This document shows, in pieces, positions 1 to 5,132 of a stretch of DNA of 16,707 bases. The notes under the pieces were generated by a model. The model had not been told where the DNA came from. It did not search any database and saw only the letters and a program-made list of their open reading frames with translations. The stretch spans positions 1 through 16,707 of the forward strand of contig CAMDDU010000069.1 in NCBI GenBank assembly GCA_945892985.1, given 5' to 3'. Every line of letters starts with the position of its first letter. The stretch's first letter is position 1. The stretch is from CAITSH01 sp945892985 (GTDB lineage Bacteria > Pseudomonadota > Gammaproteobacteria > Burkholderiales > SG8-39). The translations under genes were made by a program, and so were the position numbers.

Positions 1-103
1 CAACTTGCCCAGAGTGCTTATCAACCTTGCCAATTCCCTAGTCCTCATTTCGCGTCTCCTGGTCCAGCGCCTTTGCGCCACACTGCCAGTTTCCGCCCCC
101 ACA

Positions 104-145
104 GGCTCACCAGATGAGCCACCAACATTATTCGCTATATGAGCC
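104..145. promoter_or_regulatory. Inverted repeat GGCTCA-5nt-TGAGCC plus a third half-site
   Basis: A perfect 6-bp inverted repeat (GGCTCA at 104-109, TGAGCC at 115-120) lies upstream of the SemiSWEET gene. A third copy, TGAGCC, is at 140-145, embedded in a repeated octamer ATGAGCCA (114-121 and 139-146). Such spacing is typical of a transcription-factor operator, but no regulator gene lies nearby and no convincing -35/-10 pair was seen. Apart from this and the next element, nothing was recognised in 1-178. Confidence 0.3.
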
Positions 146-181
146 AAAAAATTTGACTGAACCAATAAAGGATAGCGAATG
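130..181 (+). promoter_or_regulatory. 9-bp inverted repeat that can enclose the SemiSWEET start codon
   Basis: ATTCGCTAT (130-138) is perfectly complementary to ATAGCGAAT (172-180), and T129 can wobble-pair with G181. In RNA this stem would pair all three bases of the AUG (179-181). It would also place the AAAGGA Shine-Dalgarno sequence (167-172) in the loop edge and closing base pair. The loop is 33 nt. This could be a translational control hairpin. As DNA, the two arms lie about 42 bp apart, close to four helical turns, so a two-site operator is an alternative. The pairing is seen directly; any function is inferred. Confidence 0.4.
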
Positions 182-433
182 AACCTTGATTCTATCGTCG
201 GTTTTCTGGCCGGACTGTTCACCACAATCGCCTTCGTTCCGCAGGTATGGCAGGTGTGGAAATCGCGTTCAGCGCGAGATATTTCCCTTCCGATGTACTT
301 GATTTTTACCGTCGGTGTGGCGCTGTGGTTCGGCTATGGTCTTTTGACCGGAACGATGCCTGTGATCGTGGCCAATGCGGTGACCTTGGTGCTGGCGGGT
401 GCCGTGCTGGCGATGAAACTCCGCTTTGGATGA
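179..433 (+). CDS. SemiSWEET-family (PQ-loop/MtN3) sugar transporter
   Basis: An 84-residue protein of three membrane segments (about residues 5-26, 36-55 and 60-79), the normal size for a bacterial SemiSWEET. These proteins dimerise in the inner membrane to make a six-helix channel-like carrier that moves small sugars down their gradient. The PQ motif is at residues 21-22 (context FVPQVWQVW). The family's substrate-pocket Trp and Asn are probably W50 and N66. The start is supported by AAAGGA 6 nt upstream. It stands alone, with 125 nt to the next gene, so context does not reveal the sugar. The start codon lies in the inverted repeat described at 130-181. The family call is firm; the substrate is unknown. 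Confidence 0.9.
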   Translation: MNLDSIVGFLAGLFTTIAFVPQVWQVWKSRSARDISLPMYLIFTVGVALWFGYGLLTGTMPVIVANAVTLVLAGAVLAMKLRFG

Positions 434-558
434 TGGAAGTCTTTTGGTTTTTTTCGCGGCGCGTGTTTTCTTTCATGCCTGCCCTTTGTTTTTCGGCGCC
501 GTTTGTAATGTAGCGCGTCGTCCCCTCTACTCCATTTCGAATAAGCTGATATCTCAAG

Positions 559-1242
559 ATGAATAAATTCCAGCTCACTGCAGTTGCCGGCGGCCTCGTC
601 AATGCCCTGCTAATGCTGCTTTTTCCACCCTACGATCGTATTACGGTCGGGCGCATTGAGCCTGCGTTTGATGCCTATTATTTTGTGTTGCAATCGCCGC
701 CGGGTCAGAGTGTCAATGTGGGTCTGCTGGTTGTGCAATTGCTGGCGGTTTCTGTCGGGCTTGCTCTTGCACTGATGTTTTTTCGCGGAAGCGGCGGCGA
801 CCCGGTCCGTCCGCCGCGCAAGCCGCAGCAGGTGTTGCTGTCACTGGCAGTGGCGGCGTTCATCATCATCATGCTGTTTCCGCCATTTGAAACCCTGCCG
901 GCGTCGCGCATGGGAGCGGCCAGTTTTCATGGTTTTGATATTGCTTTTGGCGGCGGCCTTGAGCGCGGCATCTTTGCGCCGATGTTGTTTCTTGAATTAC
1001 TCTTGTTAGCGGCAAATGTATCGGTGTGCTGGTTGATTTTCGGCATTCTGGAGGGGCGGAATGCTGATGCAGGCGTTGTGCTAGGTGCGCTGCCAGGCGA
1101 TAAGGCGGAGCAAAACGGCCTGCCGCGCCCGCGCAGTGCCGAAAACGCCTATGGCCGAAGCGGGGTCGAACGCCGCGGTGGCCGGGATCCGGCCTACCAG
1201 GGGCCGGATCGGCGCCGCGGCGGGGATCGCCGCGTGAAATGA
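559..1242 (+). CDS. Unrecognised four-helix membrane protein with internal duplication
   Basis: A 227-residue protein with about four hydrophobic segments (near residues 5-22, 54-75, 92-107 and 140-163). It contains two copies of one module: LLFPPYDRI near residue 20 and MLFPPFETL near residue 105. Each is followed by a conserved R-I/M and an aromatic-rich stretch before a second helix; the period is about 85 residues. The C-terminal 30 residues are soluble and rich in Arg and Gly, with GPDRRRGGDRR near the end. I do not recognise a named family and assign no function. The start is the first in-frame ATG after the gap; the upstream SD is poor. It has no obvious operon partner (125 nt before it, 108 nt after it). 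Confidence 0.8.
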   Translation: MNKFQLTAVAGGLVNALLMLLFPPYDRITVGRIEPAFDAYYFVLQSPPGQSVNVGLLVVQLLAVSVGLALALMFFRGSGGDPVRPPRKPQQVLLSLAVAAFIIIMLFPPFETLPASRMGAASFHGFDIAFGGGLERGIFAPMLFLELLLLAANVSVCWLIFGILEGRNADAGVVLGALPGDKAEQNGLPRPRSAENAYGRSGVERRGGRDPAYQGPDRRRGGDRRVK

Positions 1243-1350
1243 GCGTGTATTTTTTGCTGCGCTTAAAGCCCCGAAAATGATCGCGCGGGCAAGGCTGTCT
1301 CGGCTGGTGGTTTCGTTATATGCTGTGCTGCAAAATCATTCGGGCACGCC

Positions 1351-1992
1351 ATGAAACTCTATACATTCTTTCGTTCCTCCGCCTCGTTCCGGGTGCGGAT
1401 CGCTCTCAACCACAAGGGTATCGCTTACGACCCAGCTCTGGTCAGTCTGCCCAAGGCGGAGCATCTTGGCGGCGCGTTCAAGGCGGTCAGCGCGCAGGGC
1501 CTTGTTCCGGTACTCGATGACGGCAAGCATGTTTTGACGCAATCCCTGGCCATCATGGAGTATCTTGACGAGGTGCATCCGGGGCCCAAGTTGTTGCCGC
1601 CCGATCCGTTTGAGCGTGCGTACGTTCGCGCCCTGTCGCAGATCATCGCCTGCGAAATCCATCCCCTCAATAATCTGCGCGTGCTAAAGCACGTGCGCAA
1701 GACCTATGGCCTGGACGAGGAGGGCGTGAACGCCTGGTATCGGCACTGGATCGCCGAAGGTTTTGGCATGATGGAGGCCCATGTCGGTGCCAACGGGCTG
1801 TCGGGGCGTTATTGTCTGCGTGATGCGCTGACGATGGCCGATTGCTGCGTTGTTCCGCAGGTTTTCAACGCGCAGCGCTTTGACTGCGACCTAAGCGCGT
1901 ATCCGAGAGTGATGGCGATTCATGAGGCTTGCATGAGCCTGCCAGCGGTTCTGGCGGCGTTGCCCTCTGCGCAGCCGGACGCCACCCCCTGA
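1351..1992 (+). CDS. maiA: Zeta-class glutathione S-transferase / maleylacetoacetate isomerase
   Basis: 213 residues, the usual length. The family isomerises maleylacetoacetate (or maleylpyruvate) to the fumaryl form using glutathione, in the cytosol, in tyrosine/homogentisate or gentisate breakdown. The N-terminal thioredoxin-like domain (about 1-80) carries the Zeta signature SSASFRVRIAL at residues 9-19, with the two serines of the active site retained but the usual following Cys replaced by Ala. The glutathione-contact segment GLVPVL and QSLAIMEYL follow. An all-helical C-terminal domain completes the fold. No homogentisate dioxygenase, fumarylacetoacetase or gentisate genes are nearby, so the physiological substrate is not settled by context. 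There is no strong SD before the ATG. The GST Zeta call is firm; the exact isomerase specificity is likely. Confidence 0.88.
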   Translation: MKLYTFFRSSASFRVRIALNHKGIAYDPALVSLPKAEHLGGAFKAVSAQGLVPVLDDGKHVLTQSLAIMEYLDEVHPGPKLLPPDPFERAYVRALSQIIACEIHPLNNLRVLKHVRKTYGLDEEGVNAWYRHWIAEGFGMMEAHVGANGLSGRYCLRDALTMADCCVVPQVFNAQRFDCDLSAYPRVMAIHEACMSLPAVLAALPSAQPDATP

Positions 1993-2101
1993 GCAAGGGT
2001 TATTGTTGGGCGCAGCCGGTTTGCGAAGCGACGGAGTTGGACGCCCACGTTAGGTAAGCCCTGTATTCGATCGTGGCCTTTGGCGATGCGGCGAACTCCC
2101 G

Positions 2102-2275
2102 GTGCAGGCCGGAACCGCTTTGCATGTGCTGCAGGAGTTGGGAGGCTGGGAGTGCGTGTAGATGGAGCGAGAGTACGTGCACCTATCAACCGAGCATCTG
2201 GCCGCGTATGTCGCCCGGTTGCCAGGCTGGAATTCGGTAGTGGAAGGTCCTGTTGCAGAAATTGCTACGACGTAG
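2102..2275 (+). pseudogene. Decayed tyrosine recombinase (phage/island integrase), C-terminal remnant
   Basis: One plus-strand frame reads VQAGTALHVLQELGGWECV, a stop, then MEREYVHLSTEHLAAYVARL and ends at TAG 2273-2275. This matches the C-terminal catalytic region of tyrosine recombinases: a box ending in GGW, and the nucleophilic Tyr in a Y-x-H-L context (codon 2174-2176). The frame is broken by TAG at 2159-2161, and recognisable similarity fades upstream of about 2100, probably through frameshifts. The N-terminal and core domains are missing. It therefore cannot make an active enzyme. It lies just upstream of a toxin-antitoxin pair and about 0.8 kb from a tRNA 3' end, the usual setting of an integrated element. 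The rest of the 345-nt gap 1993-2337 holds nothing recognisable except the repeats listed next. Confidence 0.75.
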
Positions 2276-2336
2276 CAGAAACGTGCAAATGCAGTGGCCC
2301 AACTGGACATAACTAAAAATAACCAATAGTATAACT
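2263..2336 (+). promoter_or_regulatory. Candidate toxin-antitoxin promoter/operator region
   Basis: The AT-rich DNA just upstream of the toxin carries a perfect inverted repeat TGCTAC-GAC-GTAGCA (2263-2277). It also has three direct copies of ATAAC[T/C] at 2309-2314, 2319-2324 and 2331-2336, spaced 10 and 12 nt, about one helical turn. XRE-type antitoxins usually repress their own operon by binding such repeats. TATAAC at 2330-2335 resembles a -10 box but is too close to the ATG at 2338 for a normal leader. The exact promoter is unresolved. Confidence 0.35.
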
Positions 2337-2337
2337 G

Positions 2338-2598
2338 ATGCCCTACGAAGTCCTGATCAAGCGGCAGGCGCAGAAAAAGCTGAAAAGTCTGCCCAAAGAC
2401 GAGCGGCTCAGGTTGGCCGAGAAGATTGTCCAACTCGGGAATAATCCGGACGATCCGACGCTTGATGCCAAATCGCTCGCGGGTGTGCCGCTGCATCGTT
2501 TGCGTGTAGGTGACTGGCGAATTATTTACAAACGTCAGGACGATGTTCAGATCATTGCGATTGAAAAGATCAAACCCCGTGGAGATGCCTACAAATGA
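2338..2598 (+). CDS. RelE/ParE-superfamily toxin of a type II toxin-antitoxin system
   Basis: An 86-residue basic protein with the RelE fold pattern: an N-terminal basic strand and helix (KRQAQKKLKSLP), then LHRLRVGDWRIIY (52-64) and a C-terminal EKIKPRGDAY (76-85). R56, R61, R81 and Y85 fall where RelE-type mRNA interferases carry catalytic Arg and Tyr residues, so ribosome-dependent mRNA cleavage is the likely action. An in-frame TAA at 2332-2334 fixes the start at ATG 2338. There is no Shine-Dalgarno sequence, so translation may be deliberately weak. The stop overlaps the antitoxin start by 4 nt (ATGA). The toxin-first order is like higBA or relE-XRE pairs rather than relBE. The family call is firm; the subfamily name is left open. 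Confidence 0.9.
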   Translation: MPYEVLIKRQAQKKLKSLPKDERLRLAEKIVQLGNNPDDPTLDAKSLAGVPLHRLRVGDWRIIYKRQDDVQIIAIEKIKPRGDAYK

Positions 2599-2930
2599 AC
2601 GCACCCTTGAGTCTTCAAATCATTAAATCCCTATCCGGCAAGCCGGAGTTCGTATTGATTCCGGTGGCGGTCTATAACGCATTGCGCGAACAGATCGAGG
2701 ACGAACTGGCGGGGCGCGAAGCTGCGGCAGATAAAAGCGCAGACTATGTGCCGTTCGCGTTGGAGGATTACGTCGACAACCCCATTGCGCTGGCGCGCAT
2801 CAAAGCCAAGGTAACGCAAAAAGAACTGGCCAAGCGTCTGAGTGTTACGCAAGCCTACATCAGCAAGGTCGAGCATCAGGCCAAAGTTACGCCCAAGCTA
2901 TTGGCGAAAGTGAAAGCGGCGCTCAAGTAG
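2595..2930 (+). CDS. XRE-type helix-turn-helix antitoxin
   Basis: A 111-residue protein. The N-terminal part (about 5-40; GKPEFVLIPVAVYNALREQI) resembles the DNA-binding/dimerisation motif of Phd/YefM antitoxins. A short acidic linker (about 41-62) follows. Residues 66-108 form a Cro/C1-type helix-turn-helix (TQKELAKRLSVTQAYISKVE). It is expected to neutralise the upstream RelE-like toxin and to repress the operon. The ATGA overlap with the toxin points to translational coupling. The mixed Phd-like plus XRE layout is seen by eye only; a fold prediction would settle whether the N-terminal part is a true second DNA-binding domain. Confidence 0.88.
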   Translation: MNAPLSLQIIKSLSGKPEFVLIPVAVYNALREQIEDELAGREAAADKSADYVPFALEDYVDNPIALARIKAKVTQKELAKRLSVTQAYISKVEHQAKVTPKLLAKVKAALK

Positions 2931-2946
2931 CGCGTCCAGCGCACTC

Positions 2947-2972
2947 CGATGCCTTCTCTGAACCTGGCATCG
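2947..2972. other. 7-bp inverted repeat downstream of the antitoxin
   Basis: CGATGCC (2947-2953) and GGCATCG (2966-2972) form a perfect 7-bp stem with a 12-nt loop, 17 nt after the antitoxin stop. No T-run follows on either strand, so it is at best a weak terminator or an RNA 3' stabiliser. Confidence 0.25.
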
Positions 2973-3051
2973 CGTAGGGCGATAGGCTGGAAATCCGCAC
3001 CAGACGGGCATCTCCAGAAGATTACAGGAGGCAGGGAAGGGTGAAAATGCT

Positions 3052-3127
3052 TGGCGCCCCCGACACGAATCGAACGTGTGACCCCCTTCTTAGGAGGAAG
3101 GTGCTCTATCCACTGAGCTACGGGGGC
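3052..3127 (-). tRNA. tRNA-Arg (anticodon CCT)
   Basis: Read on the minus strand, the segment folds into a complete 76-nt cloverleaf. The acceptor stem is GCCCCCG/CGGGGGC and the D arm is GCTC/GAGC. The anticodon arm is CCTTC-CTCCTAA-GAAGG with anticodon CCT, and the T arm is ACACG-TTCGATT-CGTGT. A discriminator G and an encoded CCA follow (3054-3052). It decodes the rare AGG arginine codon. The 3' end points towards the recombinase remnant and toxin-antitoxin pair, and tRNA 3' ends are favoured sites for integrases. No second copy of the tRNA 3' end was found on the far side. Confidence 0.97.
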
Positions 3128-3190
3128 CCTGAGGCGAAAATCCGCCCTGGGTGTGGGGCCGGAACGACAACGCGCCTCGGGCGAGGTCGA

Positions 3191-3196
3191 ATTATA
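3191..3196 (-). promoter_or_regulatory. Possible -10 box for tRNA-Arg
   Basis: The minus strand carries a perfect TATAAT here, 64 nt upstream of the tRNA 5' end, in otherwise GC-rich DNA. No clear -35 hexamer lies at 16-18 nt. Apart from this, the 244-nt gap 3128-3371 shows only short weak inverted repeats. Confidence 0.35.
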
Positions 3197-3371
3197 CGCC
3201 GGCAGCACGCTGCTGCATGGTGGCTGCCGCCCGAAGGGCAAGTGGAGGCGGTGAGAGTTGCCTAGGATTGCTCGCATGTGTTTGATATTCGGTATCGACA
3301 AGCTTGCCGTGTAGTGTCTGTTTGATGATGCCTTGGTGCACGCACGCCAAGACTTGGAGTAAACTGCTCTG

Positions 3372-3554
3372 ATGGATTCCGTTTCTGCCCTTAATGCTCC
3401 GGAAGTTCCCGACAGGGATCTGTCGCGGGGCTTCAAACGCTTCCTGTGGCTATGTGGGGGGGCGCTGCTCGTGGCTGCATTGGTGGTCGGATTTCTGGCT
3501 TACCTCAATCCTGCGCTGCTGATCGAGTTCGCCAGTCTTCGTCTTTGCGCTTGA
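3372..3554 (+). CDS. Small single-pass membrane protein, function unknown
   Basis: A 60-residue protein with a polar N-terminus (1-20), a basic patch (RGFKRF), one long hydrophobic helix (about 25-46) and a short tail ending LRLCA. I recall similar short proteins ending in a Cys-containing tail next to methyltransferase genes in Betaproteobacteria, but cannot name a family. It precedes the methyltransferase by 28 nt in the same direction, which suggests co-transcription. A GGAG is about 12 nt before the ATG, further than ideal. No function is assigned. Confidence 0.6.
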   Translation: MDSVSALNAPEVPDRDLSRGFKRFLWLCGGALLVAALVVGFLAYLNPALLIEFASLRLCA

Positions 3555-3582
3555 CCCGGGTTTTTTCGCGGCGGGGCGACTG

Positions 3583-4134
3583 ATGGAGCAGGGCGCGCAA
3601 ATGCCATCGGAATGGGTTTTGCGTTGGGCACATCTTATTTTGCCCGGGACACGGGTGCTCGACCTCGCCTGCGGGCAGGGGCGGCATGCGCGGCTGCTGG
3701 CCAGCCGTGGTGCTCTGGTGACGGCGCTGGATCGCGACGAAGCGGCGCTCAAACCCCTGGGAGAGGTTTGGGGTGTCAGTGTGCTCCTTGCAGATGTCGA
3801 GACGGGACCATGGCCATTTGGTCCGGAGACCTTTGACGCCATCATTGTTACCAACTACCTGCATCGTGCCTTGTTTCCCTTTTTGGCTGCGGCGCTGCGG
3901 CCGGGTGGAACCCTGATCTACGAAACCTTCATGTTGGGGAACGAACGCCACGGCAGGCCGTCTAACCCGGAGTTTTTGCTGCGACCGGCCGAGTTATTGG
4001 ATGCTTGGAGCGATACGCTTCAAGTGCTTGGTTTCGAAGAAGGTTTTATTGCCAAGCCGAAAGCTGCGGTAGTGCAGCGCGCATGCCTTGCCAAACTGAT
4101 GGTGGGTGAGGTCGTAGCCTTGCCGCAACGGTAA
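3583..4134 (+). CDS. SAM-dependent class I methyltransferase
   Basis: 183 residues. The Rossmann-type methyltransferase motif I is VLDLACGQGRH (about 25-35). Motif II's acidic end is ALDRD. Motif IV is in FDAIIVTNYLH, and ALRPGGTLIYETF is the post-IV segment. The fold resembles methyltransferase type 11/TehB-like enzymes. The substrate is not indicated. The start could be ATG 3583 (GGGG 6 nt upstream) or ATG 3601 (AGGG 7 nt upstream, giving MPSEWVLRW); the second would match the way I recall homologues beginning. It sits between a small membrane protein and dapA in the same direction. The methyltransferase fold is certain from motif I; the biological role is unknown. Confidence 0.88.
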   Translation: MEQGAQMPSEWVLRWAHLILPGTRVLDLACGQGRHARLLASRGALVTALDRDEAALKPLGEVWGVSVLLADVETGPWPFGPETFDAIIVTNYLHRALFPFLAAALRPGGTLIYETFMLGNERHGRPSNPEFLLRPAELLDAWSDTLQVLGFEEGFIAKPKAAVVQRACLAKLMVGEVVALPQR

Positions 4135-4173
4135 CAGGGTGTAAGGGCTATCCCGGGCGGCGGTGGATTCGGC

Positions 4174-4179
4174 TAAAAT
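4174..4179 (+). promoter_or_regulatory. Possible -10 box for dapA-bamC
   Basis: TAAAAT stands 38 nt before the dapA ATG, in the 83-nt gap after the methyltransferase, and would give a leader of about 30 nt. No -35 hexamer is obvious. Confidence 0.35.
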
Positions 4180-4217
4180 GGAGCGTTCAAAATCAACAGT
4201 CTGCGATACACACATCT

Positions 4218-5132
4218 ATGTTGACCGGTAGCCTGGTAGCAATCGTCACCCCCATGCACGCGGATGGTCGTCTCGACATCGCGCATTTCAAGTCACTTAT
4301 TGATTTTCATATCGCCGAAGGTACCGACGGCATTGTTGTTGTCGGCACTTCCGGGGAATCACCCACCGTCAATGTTGACGAGCACAAGCAGTTGATCCGT
4401 TTGGCCGTGGAGCACGCCGCGGGCCGTATTCCGGTGATAGCCGGTACTGGCGCCAATTCCACCGCCGAGGCGATTGAGCTGTCTCATTCGGCCAAAGCGG
4501 CGGGTGCGGCATTGAGTCTTTCGGTCGTACCCTATTACAACAAACCGACGCAAGAAGGGCTTTACCGGCACTTTCGTGCGGTTGCCGAGGCGGTTGACCT
4601 GCCGCAGATTGTTTACAACGTTCCCGGTCGTACCGTCGCCGATATCAGCAATGAAACGCTGTTGCGCCTGGCGCAGGTGCCGAATATCGTCGGCGTAAAA
4701 GACGCGACGGCAAACATCGAGCGCGGCAGCGACCTGTTGCGCTTGCGGCCGAAGAATTTTGCAGTTTATTCGGGCGACGACGCAACCTGCCTTGCGCTGA
4801 CATTGTTAGGCGGGCAGGGGGTGATCTCGGTAACGGCCAACGTCGCGCCGCGACTGATGCACGAGATGATCAAGGCTGGTCTGGCCGGTGACCTGGAAAA
4901 AGCGCGCGAGTACAACAATTTGTTGTTGCCGCTGCATCAGAAGCTGTTTGTTGAGGCCAATCCCATCCCGGTCAAATGGGCTGTGGCGCAGATGGGCCTT
5001 ATTGAGGAGGGCATTCGCCTTCCGCTTACGGAGCTGTCGCTGCAGTTTCACGAGGTGGTGCGTGAGGCGATGCGTTCGGCGCAGATAGCGGCCACCGGTA
5101 GCATGCGATTGGTCGAGGACAAAAGAGCATGA
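4218..5132 (+). CDS. dapA: 4-hydroxy-tetrahydrodipicolinate synthase
   Basis: A 304-residue cytosolic TIM-barrel enzyme that condenses pyruvate with aspartate semialdehyde, the first committed step to diaminopimelate and lysine. The Schiff-base lysine is K161 (VGVKDAT). The catalytic triad residues T44 (GTSGES), Y107 (PYYNKP) and Y133 (IVYNVPGRT), and the substrate-binding R138, all fall at the same numbers as in E. coli DapA. The usual second Thr (T45) is Ser here. The protein is about 12 residues longer than E. coli's, in a C-terminal tail. No Shine-Dalgarno sequence is evident before ATG 4218. The stop overlaps the bamC start (ATGA, 5129-5132), so the two are translationally coupled. dapA-bamC adjacency is also known from E. 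coli. Confidence 0.98.
   Translation: MLTGSLVAIVTPMHADGRLDIAHFKSLIDFHIAEGTDGIVVVGTSGESPTVNVDEHKQLIRLAVEHAAGRIPVIAGTGANSTAEAIELSHSAKAAGAALSLSVVPYYNKPTQEGLYRHFRAVAEAVDLPQIVYNVPGRTVADISNETLLRLAQVPNIVGVKDATANIERGSDLLRLRPKNFAVYSGDDATCLALTLLGGQGVISVTANVAPRLMHEMIKAGLAGDLEKAREYNNLLLPLHQKLFVEANPIPVKWAVAQMGLIEEGIRLPLTELSLQFHEVVREAMRSAQIAATGSMRLVEDKRA

Noticed and set aside
153..158. TTGACT as a -35 box for the SemiSWEET gene
   Set aside because: A -10 at proper spacing would fall on the start codon and no suitable hexamer is there.
2038..2050. Partial match to the tRNA-Arg 3' end as an attachment-site duplicate
   Set aside because: About 10 of 12 positions with a gap, which is not above chance for GC-rich sequence.
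2050..2604. 184-codon minus-strand frame opposite the toxin
   Set aside because: It overlaps the RelE-like toxin and the integrase remnant, both with clear family matches, and has no recognisable motif.
3041..3265. Plus-strand reading frame covering the tRNA region (protein containing TNRTCDPLLRRK)
   Set aside because: This is the well-known false protein made by translating a tRNA antisense; the segment is tRNA-Arg(CCT).
2876..3436. 186-codon minus-strand frame over the antitoxin end, tRNA and small membrane protein
   Set aside because: It runs through the tRNA and two better-supported genes and shows no domain; it is a shadow frame.
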